Below are positions 7,986 through 16,892 of a stretch of DNA of 64,000 nt, in pieces. Both the position numbers and the translations under genes were made by a program. The stretch comes from an uncultured Prevotella sp. (lineage in GTDB: Bacteria > Bacteroidota > Bacteroidia > Bacteroidales > Bacteroidaceae), in assembly GCA_905233245.1 (NCBI GenBank), contig CAJODK010000014.1, positions 1-64,000 on the forward strand. The letters run 5' to 3'. Each line of letters begins with the position of its first letter. The stretch's first letter is position 1. The notes under the pieces are model-generated. The model was not told where the DNA came from and did no database searches. It saw only the letters and a program-made list of their open reading frames with translations.

Positions 7986-10301
7986 CTACTCAAAGACATC
8001 CTCTATACCGAAGAAGTCATCCTGTGAATCAACTGCCCTGCCACAGCCGTCGAAATCCTCCGGGACGTCGAAGATAGCATTGGACTTATACGGCAGCGCC
8101 TCATTGGCATATACCTTCTTTATGAAGTATGCATAGATAGGCAGTGCCATAGTAGCACCCTGACCCATAGCCATAGAGTCAAAGTGTATATCACGGTCTT
8201 CGCCACCTACCCACATACCACTGACGAGGTCTGGCGTAACGGCCATAAACCATGCATCAGAGTTGCGGTTCGTAGTACCTGTCTTGCCACCCATCTGCGC
8301 ATTTATGTTGTATTTGAAGCGCAGACGACTACCCGTTCCGCCATCGACAACGCCTTGCAGGAGGGTAAGCATCTTGAATGATGACTCCTCGGATATCACC
8401 TCATTGACACGCGGTTCGAAGTGAGCTACCACCTGACCATTACTATCCTCTATGCGAGTAACGAAAAGCGGGGCGCACCTGATGCCGTGATTAGCAAAGG
8501 CGGTGTAGGCACTGACCATCTCGCCCACAGTGATATCACAAGGACCGAGACAGAGTGACATTGATGGGTGTATTTCAGGGTTGTTGATGCCATATTCATG
8601 CAACAGTTGCACAAACTGCTGTGGGTCAAGACGTGACATGAGATATGCCGATATCCAGTTGTTAGACTGCGCGAGACCCCACTTCAGCGTTACATTCTCG
8701 CCGTAATGTGAACGTGAACCGTTGCGCGGCGTCCACGGTTTGCCTGCCACGATGTAGGTCTGTTGCACATTGGGTGCATAGTCACAGGGAGTAAAACCAT
8801 TCTCCATAGCCAGAGAATACAGGAATGGCTTTATGGTAGAACCCACCTGGCGGCGTCCCTCCATCACCATGTCATACTGGAAGTGAGCAAAGTCCAGACC
8901 TCCTACGTAGGCCTTCACTGCACCAGTCTTCACATCCATACTGCAGAATCCGGAACGTAGGAATGACTTGTAGTAGCGTATAGAGTCCAGAGGGGTCATC
9001 ACGGTATCTATCTCGCCGTGATATGAGAATACGGTCATCTCTGTCTTCTCCTTGAATGAAGCGCGTATCTCCTCTTCCGAATAACCTGCCGCCTTCATAT
9101 TGCGCCAACGGTCGCTCTGCACCATTGAGCGATTGAGTATCTGGCGTATCTCGTTCTGCGTCAGTTGGTTTGTAAACGGCGCATTAGGCTTATGACGGTT
9201 CTCACGGTTGAAGGCTGGCTGCAGGTACTTCGCCACATGGTTATAGACAGCCTCCTCAGCATACTGCTGCATGCGAGAGTCGATAGTGGTATATACCTTC
9301 AGACCGTCCTTATATATATTATAAGGTGTACCGTCCTTCTTCAGGTTCTTGTTGCACCACCCATACAGTGGGTCTTGTTCCCATGCTATTGAGTCTATGG
9401 TGTATTGCACCTGCTGCCATGATGGGTATTTCTCGCGCTCAGGCTTCTGTGCCATGAGGTATCTGCGCAGGAACTCACGGAAATACGTTGCCGTACCATC
9501 CTTATGGTCTGCACGATGGAAATTCAGCGCCAATGGCTTCTGTGATGACTGAGCACATTCCTCCTCTGAGATATATCCTGCTTTCTGCATCTGCTGAAGC
9601 ACCACGTTGCGGCGCTCTCGGCATCGTTCCTCATGTCTCACGGGATTGAAGTAAGAAGGGTTCTTGCAGAGTCCTATCAGCATGGCCGACTCCTCCAGTG
9701 TCAGGTCTTTCGGTTCCTTGCTGTAGTACGTATTGGCAGCAGTCTTGATGCCCACTGCATTATGTAGGAAGTCAAACTGGTTGAGATACATCATCACTAT
9801 CTCTTCCTTCGTAAAGTTGCGCTCCAGTTTGACGGCTATCACCCACTCTATCGGTTTCTGCAGCAAGCGCTCGAAGGTACTGTGGGCCTTACCTGAGTAC
9901 AATTGCTTAGCCAACTGCTGCGTAATGGTCGAACCGCCACCAGCACTAGTCTGTCCCATCAGACCACGCTTCACTATGGCACGGCTGAGCGCTATGAAGT
10001 CCACGCCGGAATGCTCATAGAAGCGCACATCCTCCGTAGCCACGAGAGCCTCAACGACATAGGGTGAAATCTTGTCAAAATTTACATGCACACGATTCTC
10101 TCGGTCCTGATTCCATGTACCTATCACCTTGCCGTCAGCACTGTATATCTGTGTGGCGTATCGATCGATGGGGTTCTGCAGGTCTTCCATATCGGGCATG
10201 TAACCTATCCAACCGTTCCATATAAATACGAAAATTGCTAGCACCAGTACCATCACCGCTGCTAACGCTTTCCACAAAAAATGCACGAATTTCTTTCTCA
10301 T
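7986..10301 (-). CDS. class A penicillin-binding protein (PBP1A-type glycosyltransferase/transpeptidase)
   Basis: Bifunctional murein synthase: polymerises lipid II and cross-links peptides in the periplasm, anchored by an N-terminal helix. From ATG 10301 the product has 771 residues: membrane segment about 10-30, GT51 domain with EDVRFYEHSGVD and GGSTITQQLAKQLY, and transpeptidase with the serine motif GSTIKPF, SNN (AQSNNW) and KTGTTN. The track starts 56 codons earlier at 10469, but that extension is translated from a TTGAAAG repeat and the divergent promoter region and is rejected. Start MRKKFVHFLW fits an inner-membrane anchor. Promoter TATTTTTG lies 28 nt upstream. Confidence 0.95.
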   Translation of the reverse strand: MRKKFVHFLWKALAAVMVLVLAIFVFIWNGWIGYMPDMEDLQNPIDRYATQIYSADGKVIGTWNQDRENRVHVNFDKISPYVVEALVATEDVRFYEHSGVDFIALSRAIVKRGLMGQTSAGGGSTITQQLAKQLYSGKAHSTFERLLQKPIEWVIAVKLERNFTKEEIVMMYLNQFDFLHNAVGIKTAANTYYSKEPKDLTLEESAMLIGLCKNPSYFNPVRHEERCRERRNVVLQQMQKAGYISEEECAQSSQKPLALNFHRADHKDGTATYFREFLRRYLMAQKPEREKYPSWQQVQYTIDSIAWEQDPLYGWCNKNLKKDGTPYNIYKDGLKVYTTIDSRMQQYAEEAVYNHVAKYLQPAFNRENRHKPNAPFTNQLTQNEIRQILNRSMVQSDRWRNMKAAGYSEEEIRASFKEKTEMTVFSYHGEIDTVMTPLDSIRYYKSFLRSGFCSMDVKTGAVKAYVGGLDFAHFQYDMVMEGRRQVGSTIKPFLYSLAMENGFTPCDYAPNVQQTYIVAGKPWTPRNGSRSHYGENVTLKWGLAQSNNWISAYLMSRLDPQQFVQLLHEYGINNPEIHPSMSLCLGPCDITVGEMVSAYTAFANHGIRCAPLFVTRIEDSNGQVVAHFEPRVNEVISEESSFKMLTLLQGVVDGGTGSRLRFKYNINAQMGGKTGTTNRNSDAWFMAVTPDLVSGMWVGGEDRDIHFDSMAMGQGATMALPIYAYFIKKVYANEALPYKSNAIFDVPEDFDGCGRAVDSQDDFFGIEDVFE

Positions 10302-10328
10302 TGTTATATAAAAAACTCGTTTTCGATG

Positions 10329-10336
10329 CAAAAATA
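10329..10336 (-). promoter_or_regulatory. PBP promoter, -7 element TATTTTTG
   Basis: Weak version of the Bacteroidetes -7 element, followed upstream by a TTGAAAG array as at other promoters here. Confidence 0.55.
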
Positions 10337-10346
10337 CAAAAAAAAG

Positions 10347-10374
10347 TTGAAAGTTGAAAGTTGAAAGTTGAAAG
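10347..10374. repeat. TTGAAAG heptad array (4 units)
   Basis: Four perfect 7-nt units between the divergent promoters of the PBP gene and the DUF5715-like gene. Confidence 0.88.
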
Positions 10375-10398
10375 TTTTGTAGTTTTCTATATTTTTTG

Positions 10399-10406
10399 TA
10401 ACTTTG
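10399..10406 (+). promoter_or_regulatory. promoter of the DUF5715-like gene, TAACTTTG
   Basis: TAACTTTG ends 13 nt before the ATG at 10420, implying a very short leader. Confidence 0.7.
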
Positions 10407-10419
10407 TGGCTCAAAAAGC

Positions 10420-11187
10420 ATGAAAAGAGTAATTACAAAGACAGCGTATCTGCATATTTTCACCGCCATCGTTATCGTCTTGGCGTTGTATCGGTGTGTG
10501 GCCCTACCCCCGACTCCTCCCGAAGAAGGGGAAGAAATACTGGCCGACAGTATCGAAGCCCCTGAAATACCTATTCCGCCTGTTGAGGGTGATGTCCCAA
10601 AGGGACAGAGGGGGGCTACTCCTCATCGTATCCTTTCCGTCCCCAACTACAAGGTGGCATTCCCTGACAGCAATGAGGTGCAACTCGTTGCAGCAAAGAA
10701 ATACGGTGTAACTCCCGTGCAGAATCGTGAGGATGCCGAGAAGCGTAAGACCGAACTGGTCTATGCCGCCGCCAATCCCTATTTCCACGTTGACAAACTA
10801 CGCGAGAGTATCCCCTATCTGGTGCCTCGTGCCAACGTGCTGTTACAGGACATTGGTCGTGCATTCTATGACTCTCTCTATGTCAAGGGTGTGCCTCTCC
10901 ACCAGATTATCGTGACCAGCATACTGCGCACTGAGGAGGATGTGGCACGCCTGCGCCGCCATAACCTTAACGCCAGCGAGAACTCCTGCCACCGTTTCGG
11001 CACTACATTTGACATCTGCTACAACCGCTATATTACCGTACAGACCGATGCCAACCGTCGCCGTGCCGTACAGAACGACACTCTCAAATGGGTGCTCTCT
11101 GAGGTGCTACGCGACATGCATGAACGGGGACGCTGCTACATCAAGTACGAGGTGAAGCAAGGATGTTTCCATATTACTACGAGGTAA
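10420..11187 (+). CDS. exported protein with M15-like motif (DUF5715-like)
   Basis: 255 residues with an N-terminal hydrophobic segment (about 9-27, a possible signal anchor ending near a Cys) and a conserved C-terminal domain. The stretch TSILRTEEDVARLRRHNLNA is followed by SENSCHRFGTTFDICYNRY, which resembles the S-x-H-x-x-G-x-x-x-D metal site of M15 D,D-carboxypeptidases; the family resembles what is annotated as DUF5715 in Bacteroidales. A role in peptidoglycan trimming is plausible next to a divergent PBP gene but is inference. The proline-rich linker after the membrane segment (residues about 58-68) includes a GC-rich palindromic repeat read in frame. The stop codon lies inside a GGTAAGA heptad array. 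Confidence 0.8.
   Translation: MKRVITKTAYLHIFTAIVIVLALYRCVALPPTPPEEGEEILADSIEAPEIPIPPVEGDVPKGQRGATPHRILSVPNYKVAFPDSNEVQLVAAKKYGVTPVQNREDAEKRKTELVYAAANPYFHVDKLRESIPYLVPRANVLLQDIGRAFYDSLYVKGVPLHQIIVTSILRTEEDVARLRRHNLNASENSCHRFGTTFDICYNRYITVQTDANRRRAVQNDTLKWVLSEVLRDMHERGRCYIKYEVKQGCFHITTR
10594..10617. repeat. GC-rich palindromic repeat inside the DUF5715-like gene
   Basis: GTCCCAAAGGGAC hairpin followed by AGAGGGGGGCT; a variant of the family found at seven other places, encoding DVPKGQRGATP in frame. Confidence 0.7.
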
Positions 11188-11210
11188 GAGGTAAGAGGTG
11201 AGAGGTAAGA
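11183..11210. repeat. GGTAAGA heptad array (4 units)
   Basis: Four 7-nt units (one GGTGAGA) starting within the stop codon of the upstream gene and filling the short gap to the convergent pyrI. Confidence 0.85.
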
Positions 11211-11221
11211 AAAAGTGGGGC

Positions 11222-11674
11222 TCAGCAGAGCTCCACTTTCTTTATATTCTGTTCCTTATCACAATAGTGGCATCTCACCGTACCCGCCACTTTGTCCACG
11301 CTGAAGTATGTCAGCATCGGTTCGTTGTTGGTGATACACTTCGGATTGTTGCATCTTATGATGCCCCTGAGTTCGTCAGGCGTCTCCACCGTCTTTTTCT
11401 CCACCACCTCGTAGTCCTTGATGATGTTCAGCACCACCTTTGGCGCCACGACGGAGAGCTGGGATATTTCAGCATCGGTGAAGAATTTGTCATTCACCTT
11501 GATGATGCCCTTCTTGCCCACCTTCTTTGAGGCAAAATTCATGCCTATGCTGATGGGCGTGTTTATGGTCTGCAGTCCCAGCAGTTCCACTACCTTGTAT
11601 GTCACCTCTGCAGGTATATGGTCTATGACGGTGCCGTTCTCTATGGCGGCTACTAGTCTCTCTTTCTTATTCAT
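11222..11674 (-). CDS. pyrI: aspartate carbamoyltransferase regulatory subunit
   Basis: Regulatory chain that binds nucleotides and zinc and docks on PyrB trimers to control pyrimidine synthesis. The 150-residue product has the N-terminal allosteric domain ([14 protein letters not shown]) and the C-terminal zinc domain with CNNPKC and CHYC, four cysteines in the expected spacing. Its ATG overlaps the pyrB stop by 4 nt, so translation is coupled. The presence of PyrI predicts the large allosteric holoenzyme. Confidence 0.96.
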   Translation of the reverse strand: MNKKERLVAAIENGTVIDHIPAEVTYKVVELLGLQTINTPISIGMNFASKKVGKKGIIKVNDKFFTDAEISQLSVVAPKVVLNIIKDYEVVEKKTVETPDELRGIIRCNNPKCITNNEPMLTYFSVDKVAGTVRCHYCDKEQNIKKVELC

Positions 11675-12621
11675 CGTATTATTGTTTTATCATTACGAAC
11701 GTCTTCCAGAGTGATTCCCAGGCAACGGCAGAAGATAGCCTCACGGGCGTACAGTCCGTTCTGTGCCTGCTGTATGTAGTATGCGTGCGGATCATCGTCC
11801 ACGTCGTATGCTATCTCATTGACACGAGGCAGTGGGTGCAGTATCTTCATGTTTTCCTTTGTCTTTCCCAGCATAGCACGGTTGAGGATATACACATTCT
11901 TCACTCTCTCGTATTCCATTAGGTCGGAGAAGCGCTCCTTCTGCACTCGTGTCATATATATGATGTCGGCATCAGCTATCACATCCTCGTTGAAGGCAGT
12001 GTGCTCCATGAAGTTCACTCCATGCTCCTTGCAGTATAGTTTGTACTCCTGCGGCATAGCCAGTTCCTTTGGTGCTACGAAGTGGAATGTGGGGTTGAAG
12101 TGCCTCATCGCCATGATGAGCGAATGCACGGTACGACCATATTTCAGGTCACCTACGAGGTAGATATTGAGATTCTCCAGCGTCCCCTGAGTCTTGTATA
12201 TGGAGTAGAGGTCCAGCAGACACTGTGATGGGTGCATGTGAGCACCATCACCAGCGTTTACTATAGGCACTGGAGCCACCTCTGAGGCGTACTGCGCTGC
12301 CCCCTCTATATAGTGGCGCATGGCTATAATGTCTGCATAGTTGCTCACCATCAGGATGGTGTCCTTGAGGGTCTCTCCCTTGGTGGTGCTGGTCACCTTG
12401 GCATCAGAGAATCCTATCACGCGTGCTCCTAAGCGGTTGGCAGCTGTCTCAAAGGACAGGCGTGTCCTCGTACTGGGTTCGAAGAACAGTGTAGCGACCA
12501 CCCTTCCCTTGAGCAGTTCGCGGTTAGGGTGCTTCTCAAATTCCTCGGCCATCGCCATCATGTACATTATGTCGTCACGAGACAGGTCGGCTATTGTCAC
12601 AAAGTCATGCTTTTCCATCAT
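11671..12621 (-). CDS. pyrB: aspartate carbamoyltransferase catalytic subunit
   Basis: Condenses carbamoyl phosphate with aspartate, the committed step of pyrimidine synthesis. 316 residues; carbamoyl-phosphate site [14 protein letters not shown], the loop motif [18 protein letters not shown], and the C-terminal [18 protein letters not shown] are all present. First gene of the pyrBI operon; promoter TTG-N20-TACCTTTG ends 27 nt upstream of the ATG. No attenuator or PyrR site is evident in the short leader. Confidence 0.97.
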   Translation of the reverse strand: MMEKHDFVTIADLSRDDIMYMMAMAEEFEKHPNRELLKGRVVATLFFEPSTRTRLSFETAANRLGARVIGFSDAKVTSTTKGETLKDTILMVSNYADIIAMRHYIEGAAQYASEVAPVPIVNAGDGAHMHPSQCLLDLYSIYKTQGTLENLNIYLVGDLKYGRTVHSLIMAMRHFNPTFHFVAPKELAMPQEYKLYCKEHGVNFMEHTAFNEDVIADADIIYMTRVQKERFSDLMEYERVKNVYILNRAMLGKTKENMKILHPLPRVNEIAYDVDDDPHAYYIQQAQNGLYAREAIFCRCLGITLEDVRNDKTIIR

Positions 12622-12647
12622 TGTCTGGGTAGTTAGGTTCTATCGTG

Positions 12648-12678
12648 CAAAGGTACATAAAAATCTTGGAACGTGCAA
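12648..12678 (-). promoter_or_regulatory. pyrBI promoter
   Basis: Minus-strand TTG (12676-12678) - 20 nt - TACCTTTG (12648-12655). Confidence 0.82.
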
Positions 12679-12699
12679 TAAATCTGTTTAAGTTTTTCT

Positions 12700-13692
12700 T
12701 CAGAGATGCTCACGCACGGCCTGTAGGGTGAGTTGTTTCGCCTTCTCCAGGTCGTCATTGACGATGACAGTATCAAACTTCTCCGCAAAGGACAGTTCAT
12801 ACTCTGCACGTGCCAGGCGCTGCTCTATCACCTCCGGGCTGTCGGTGCCACGACCGTTGAGTCGCTTTCTGAGTTCCTCCACTGACGGGGGTTGTATGAA
12901 GAGACTCAGGGCGCGGTCTCCGTAGGCATTCTTGATAGCCATAGCACCGTGCACATCAACATCGAATATGACATTCTCCCCTTCTGCCAGTTGCTTATCC
13001 ACCTGCGACTTCAGCGTACCATAATAGCGGTCCTTATAGACCTCTTCGTACTCCACAAACTCGTCACGCTCTATCTTCTCACGAAACTGCTCCGGGGTGA
13101 GGAAGAAATACTCCACGCCGTCCTTCTCCGTACCGCGAGGGGCACGAGAGGTGCAACTGATGGAGAAGTGCATATTGAGTTCGGGATGGTTCTCCATCAA
13201 CCATCCGATTATCGTTGACTTGCCACTGCCCGAGGGGGCGGCAAAGATGAACAACCTCCCCCTTTCCCCTCCCAAGGAGGGGGTATCAGCCGATGGTTGC
13301 AAATTATTTTTTAGCTCTTGCATCTTTTGTTTTATCCTTGTTATTACGTTATCTATTGACTGCAAAACCTCATCATTTGTAAATCTCATTACGGTATAAC
13401 CTTTCGCATTGAGAAAACTTGTTCTTTCCTGATCATGCCGATGTTGCTCTGCCTCCAAGTGGTAATCGCCGTCAACCTCTATTACTAGTTGAAGTGGCAG
13501 ACACACGAAATCCACAATATAATCATCTATGGGATGCTGACGTCTGAACCTTTCACCCAATTGCTTTCTCTGAAGGTGATGCCATATAACAGACTCTGCC
13601 GTCGTCTGTTTTTTGCGATTTTCTTTAGCCATTGACTTCAGCAAGTGGTAATTGCCTGTTCTTGATGTAATGTAGAACGGAGTTTTCATCAT
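12700..13692 (-). CDS. gmk: DUF559 endonuclease-like domain fused to guanylate kinase
   Basis: The C-terminal part (residues about 147-330) is a complete guanylate kinase (GMP + ATP to GDP + ADP): P-loop APSGSGKST, the GMP-site region SCTSRAPRGTEKDGVEYFFL, and the ID/lid residues RLARAEYELSFAEKFDTVIVND. The N-terminal part (about 1-130) matches the DUF559 family of Vsr/MutH-like folds: FRRQHPIDDYIVDFVCL, LVIEVDGDYH, and GYTVMRFTNDEV, with Asp61, Glu72 and Asp74 as candidate PD-(D/E)XK residues. The joint (residues 133-146) is encoded by a GC-rich palindromic repeat; an inverted copy lies just upstream of the ORF. Canonical gmk has no such N-terminus and no native ATG remains; codon 147 is TTG, a possible internal start after GGGGGAGG. 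Either a fusion or a read-through/internal start is possible. Confidence 0.9.
   Translation of the reverse strand: MMKTPFYITSRTGNYHLLKSMAKENRKKQTTAESVIWHHLQRKQLGERFRRQHPIDDYIVDFVCLPLQLVIEVDGDYHLEAEQHRHDQERTSFLNAKGYTVMRFTNDEVLQSIDNVITRIKQKMQELKNNLQPSADTPSLGGERGRLFIFAAPSGSGKSTIIGWLMENHPELNMHFSISCTSRAPRGTEKDGVEYFFLTPEQFREKIERDEFVEYEEVYKDRYYGTLKSQVDKQLAEGENVIFDVDVHGAMAIKNAYGDRALSLFIQPPSVEELRKRLNGRGTDSPEVIEQRLARAEYELSFAEKFDTVIVNDDLEKAKQLTLQAVREHL
13253..13283. repeat. GC-rich palindromic repeat at the DUF559-Gmk joint (left inverted copy)
   Basis: AACCTCCCCC arm followed by the CCCCTCCC-AA-GGAGGGG hairpin. It is the inverse of the copy at 13712-13743 with about three differences over 32 nt. Its first bases overlap the TTG codon that begins the kinase domain. 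Confidence 0.88.
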
Positions 13693-13711
13693 TCATGCAT
13701 CTCCAGTTTCT

Positions 13712-13743
13712 CCCCCTCCTTGGGAGGGGGCCAGGGGGAGGTT
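13712..13743. repeat. GC-rich palindromic repeat between rseP and the DUF559-gmk ORF (right inverted copy)
   Basis: Hairpin CCCCCTCC-TT-GGGAGGGGG plus arm GGGGGAGGTT, inverted relative to the copy at 13253-13283. Its end overlaps the rseP stop codon, so the two copies exactly span the interval between rseP and the kinase coding sequence. Confidence 0.88.
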
Positions 13744-15196
13744 ACATCCAACCAAAGTAACGGAGTATATCATTGAGATTTGCCACGACCATGAGGAGCA
13801 GCAGTATGCCCATACCTACGTACTCTGCACGGAGCATGAAGGTGTCAGAGGGTTTTCTACGGAATATCATCTCGTAGAGCAGGAAGAGCACATGGCCACC
13901 GTCCAGTGCGGGGATAGGCAGGATATTCATGAAGGCAAGGATAATGGACAGAAATGCCGTCATCATCCAGAACATGTACCAATCCCATACCGGTGGGAAC
14001 ATCGAACCGATGGCTCCGAAGCCTCCGAGACTCTTGGCGCCCTCTGAGGTGAATACGTACTTTAGGTCTGAGACATATCCGCCGAGCATATCGAGGGCAT
14101 ATCCGATGCCTGCTGGTATGCAGGAGAGCAGATTATAGTCTATGTGCGTGGGCTTCATGTACTTGCCGATAGAGGTCATGCCTACTCCCATCACTACGCC
14201 CGTAGCGCTCTCCTCCTGAGCCTCAAAGACCACTGTCGCCGTGTCAGTCTTTTCACCGCGTTGATATACTATGGCATGAGTGAGGGCACGTGTGGAGTCT
14301 GCCTTCGTCGTGCAGTCTGCCAGCGCATCAGCGATGCGTCCTGTCTCGTAGGAGAATGTGTTCCATGAATCCACTGCCGTACTGTCGATGCCTATGATGC
14401 GGTCACCCTTCATCAGTCCTGCCTTAGCGGCAGAGGTAGCAGGGATGACGGTATCGATGTCTGCCGGCACGAATGGACGACAGAATACGGGGTCGGTCTT
14501 GAGCATGGAGAGCAGTGAGATGTCACCAGGCAACTGTATCTTCACCTCCTTGCCCTGACGCAGTACGGTGACCTCATGAGCGGTGGAGATATCGCGCAGC
14601 ATATTGGCACTGAAGTCACGGAATTCTCCCTGTTCGGTGCCCAGCAGACGGTCACCGTCGCGGAAACCGTAGCTCTTGGCATCTGCATTGAATTTCATGC
14701 CGTACGGCATATCCTTCAGGGCGTAGTATTCCTCTCCCCATGTGTAGAATACGGCACTGTAGATTACGAGGGCGAGAAGGAAATTGACCAGTACGCCGCC
14801 TATCATGATGAGCAGTCGCTGCCATGTAGGCTTGCCACGAAACTCCCATGGCTTGGCTGGCTCCTTCAGTTTCTCCACGTCATGCTGTGTCTCGTCTATC
14901 ATACCCTCTATCTGGCAGTATCCGCCCAGCGGTATCCATCCCAGACCGTACTCCGTCCCCTCGTACTCGTAGTTACCGTCCTTGTCCTTTGGCGCTGGCG
15001 TGGGTTTGCCACGCAGGCGGCGCCACCAATTGAACTTGGTGGAGAAAAGCGAGAACTTATAGTCAAAGAAGATGTAAAACTTATTGACGCGCACTCCGAA
15101 GAGTTTGGCAAAGAAGAAGTGCCCACCTTCGTGCAGTGCCACGAGGATTGTTATCGCAAGGATAAATTCCAGCGTTCTAATTATAAATGGATCCAT
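13742..15196 (-). CDS. rseP: RIP-type site-2 zinc metalloprotease
   Basis: Intramembrane protease of the RseP family that cleaves transmembrane segments in regulated proteolysis, typically of anti-sigma factors. 484 residues; zinc motif HEGGH in the first membrane helix (about 21-25), a central PDZ region with DTVIPATSAAKAGLMKGDRIIGI, and the second catalytic motif NILPIPALDGGH followed by C-terminal helices. ATG at 15196 overlaps the 3' end of dxr by 20 nt. The stop codon runs into a GC-rich palindromic repeat. The charged insert FNWWRRLRGKPTPAPKDKDGN after the first helices is common in Bacteroidetes homologues. Confidence 0.95.
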   Translation of the reverse strand: MDPFIIRTLEFILAITILVALHEGGHFFFAKLFGVRVNKFYIFFDYKFSLFSTKFNWWRRLRGKPTPAPKDKDGNYEYEGTEYGLGWIPLGGYCQIEGMIDETQHDVEKLKEPAKPWEFRGKPTWQRLLIMIGGVLVNFLLALVIYSAVFYTWGEEYYALKDMPYGMKFNADAKSYGFRDGDRLLGTEQGEFRDFSANMLRDISTAHEVTVLRQGKEVKIQLPGDISLLSMLKTDPVFCRPFVPADIDTVIPATSAAKAGLMKGDRIIGIDSTAVDSWNTFSYETGRIADALADCTTKADSTRALTHAIVYQRGEKTDTATVVFEAQEESATGVVMGVGMTSIGKYMKPTHIDYNLLSCIPAGIGYALDMLGGYVSDLKYVFTSEGAKSLGGFGAIGSMFPPVWDWYMFWMMTAFLSIILAFMNILPIPALDGGHVLFLLYEMIFRRKPSDTFMLRAEYVGMGILLLLMVVANLNDILRYFGWM

Positions 15197-16331
15197 ATGC
15201 TATTTTTCGTGCTTCGTTATCTGACTGAATATAATCTTCGTATGTTGGTTTCTGTATTACCGTTGCTTTGTCGAGTGTCTTCTCTATGATGTCGCCCATG
15301 TCGAGGAATCCTATCTTCCCCTGACGGAAGGCGAGATTGACCACTTCATTGGCAGCATTCACCACGCAGCATGCATTGCCTCCTCTCTTTATGGCTTCAA
15401 AGGCGAGGGCGAGACACCTGAATTTCTTCAGGTCGGGCTCAAAGAACTCCAGTTTCTGTGCGAAGAAGTCCAGTCTGTCACCCGTCATGGTGAGGCGGTC
15501 GGGATAGGTGAAGGCATACTGTATAGGCAGGCGCATGTCGGGCACACCGAGCTGTGCCTTCACGGCACCGTCACGGAATTGCACCGCACTGTGCACTATC
15601 GATTGTGGATGCACGAGCACCTGTATCCTGTCGGCCTCCACTCCGAAGAGCCACTTGGCCTCGATGACCTCAAATCCCTTGTTCATCATGGAGGCGGAGT
15701 CGATAGTGATTTTCGCTCCCATGTCCCATGTAGGGTGCTTGAGGGCATCGGCTGCCGTCATCGTGCGCATCTCGTCGAGAGTCTTCAGACGGAACGGTCC
15801 GCCACTTGCCGTGAGCAGTATCTTCTCTATATCGTTATTTCCCTCCCCTACTATACTCTGGAATATCGCCGAGTGTTCTGAATCCACAGGCAGGATGGGA
15901 GCATGGTATTCGTTGGCCAGTTCGCAGATTAGTTCGCCTGCCACCACGAGTGTCTCCTTGTTTGCCAGGCATATCTTCTTCCGTGCCTTGATGGCGGCAA
16001 TGGTAGGCGCCAGTCCTGCGAAGCCCACCATAGCGGTGAGCACCATATTGATGGGTTCGGCCTGCACCACCTCGCAGAGCGCCTGAGCACCGGCATACAC
16101 CTTGATGTCAGGGCAGTCCTCGAGCATATCGCGCAGGTCTTCGTATTTCTCTTCGTTGGCTATCACCACGCACGCCGGTCTGTACTTGCGTGCCTGTTCT
16201 GCCAGGAGTTCCACGCGGTTGTTGGCGGTCAGGCAGTATGCCTCGAAGCGGTCGCTGTGCTCAGCGATGACTTCCAGTGCCTGTGTGCCTATGGAACCAG
16301 TGGAACCTAATATGCATATCTGTTGTTTCAT
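15177..16331 (-). CDS. dxr: 1-deoxy-D-xylulose 5-phosphate reductoisomerase
   Basis: Second step of the MEP isoprenoid pathway: rearranges and reduces DXP to MEP with NADPH and a divalent metal. 384 residues; N-terminal NADPH motif GSTGSIGTQALEV, ANKETLVVAGELI, metal-site VDSEHSAIFQ, and the GGPFR and HPTWDMGAKITIDSASMMNKGFE-type regions (read as ASGGPFRLK, WDMGAKITIDSA, MNKGFEVIEA). It precedes rseP with a 20-nt overlap. A heptad-like AGTTAAG array separates it from rimM. Confidence 0.97.
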   Translation of the reverse strand: MKQQICILGSTGSIGTQALEVIAEHSDRFEAYCLTANNRVELLAEQARKYRPACVVIANEEKYEDLRDMLEDCPDIKVYAGAQALCEVVQAEPINMVLTAMVGFAGLAPTIAAIKARKKICLANKETLVVAGELICELANEYHAPILPVDSEHSAIFQSIVGEGNNDIEKILLTASGGPFRLKTLDEMRTMTAADALKHPTWDMGAKITIDSASMMNKGFEVIEAKWLFGVEADRIQVLVHPQSIVHSAVQFRDGAVKAQLGVPDMRLPIQYAFTYPDRLTMTGDRLDFFAQKLEFFEPDLKKFRCLALAFEAIKRGGNACCVVNAANEVVNLAFRQGKIGFLDMGDIIEKTLDKATVIQKPTYEDYIQSDNEARKIAYGSIYN

Positions 16332-16340
16332 TTTTTTCAG

Positions 16341-16377
16341 GAGTTAAGAAGTTAAAGGAGTTAAGGAGTTAAGACAC
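16341..16377. repeat. AGTTAAG-type tandem array
   Basis: Four to five AGTTAA units with 7-9 nt spacing fill the gap between rimM and dxr. Confidence 0.7.
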
Positions 16378-16382
16378 TAGTA

Positions 16383-16892
16383 CTATAGCTCCAGCAACCC
16401 TTCGGGGAGCGTCATCTCTATTCTTTTATTCTCTATGTCTATATCCTCTATCAGTTCTTCTGCTGCGGGGAGGAGCGTGCCGTCGGTGAGTTCAAACATG
16501 ATGTTGTCCGTCTGGTCGTCTATCAGGGCTATCTCGCCCACCGCCTTGCCTGTATTAGCGTCCACTACGCTGAATCCCACGAGCGAAGCGTAGCTTATCT
16601 CCTCTCCTTGGGAGGGGTCGGGGGAGGTTCTCGGAAAATACACGTCGGCACCCGTCAGCTCGCGGGCTCGCTCCTGGGTGTCTATGCCCTCAAACTTGAT
16701 GAGCGCCACATCGTCATTCTTGAAGCGGTACTCCTCCATGTAGAAGGGCACCTTGATACCGTCGAGTTCCAGTACGAGGTACTCAGCGTCCGTGCGGTCA
16801 AAGATGTCATCATCGACCTGCATGGTGACCTCACCCTTGATGCCGTGGGTCTTGCCTATCCTACCTATCTTATATACCTCTTCTCTTAACAC
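16383..16892 (-). CDS. rimM: ribosome maturation factor RimM
   Basis: Binds ribosomal protein S19 and helps assemble the 30S head. 169 residues: N-terminal RimM barrel beginning YKIGRIGKTHGIKGEV (about 7-87), then a PRC-barrel domain (about 101-169, LVGFSVVDA to the C-terminus). The inter-domain linker at 88-99 (RTSPDPSQGEEI) is encoded by a GC-rich palindromic repeat, so this insertion landed where it does least harm. The ATG overlaps the murA stop by one base. Confidence 0.94.
   Translation of the reverse strand: MLREEVYKIGRIGKTHGIKGEVTMQVDDDIFDRTDAEYLVLELDGIKVPFYMEEYRFKNDDVALIKFEGIDTQERARELTGADVYFPRTSPDPSQGEEISYASLVGFSVVDANTGKAVGEIALIDDQTDNIMFELTDGTLLPAAEELIEDIDIENKRIEMTLPEGLLEL
16601..16629. 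repeat. GC-rich palindromic repeat inside rimM
   Basis: CCTCTCC-TT-GGGAGGGG hairpin plus GGGGGAGGTT arm; nearly identical to the inverted copies that flank the DUF559 domain 3 kb away. Confidence 0.88.

Noticed and set aside
10302-10469. N-terminal extension of the class A PBP ORF
   Set aside because: Would be translated from the TTGAAAG array and overlap the divergent promoter; the membrane anchor begins right after ATG 10301.
12700-13692. DUF559-gmk ORF as an assembly chimera
   Set aside because: The frame is open across the joint, and both sides meet at a repeat whose inverse lies upstream, which fits an insertion better than a misjoin; still worth checking with reads.
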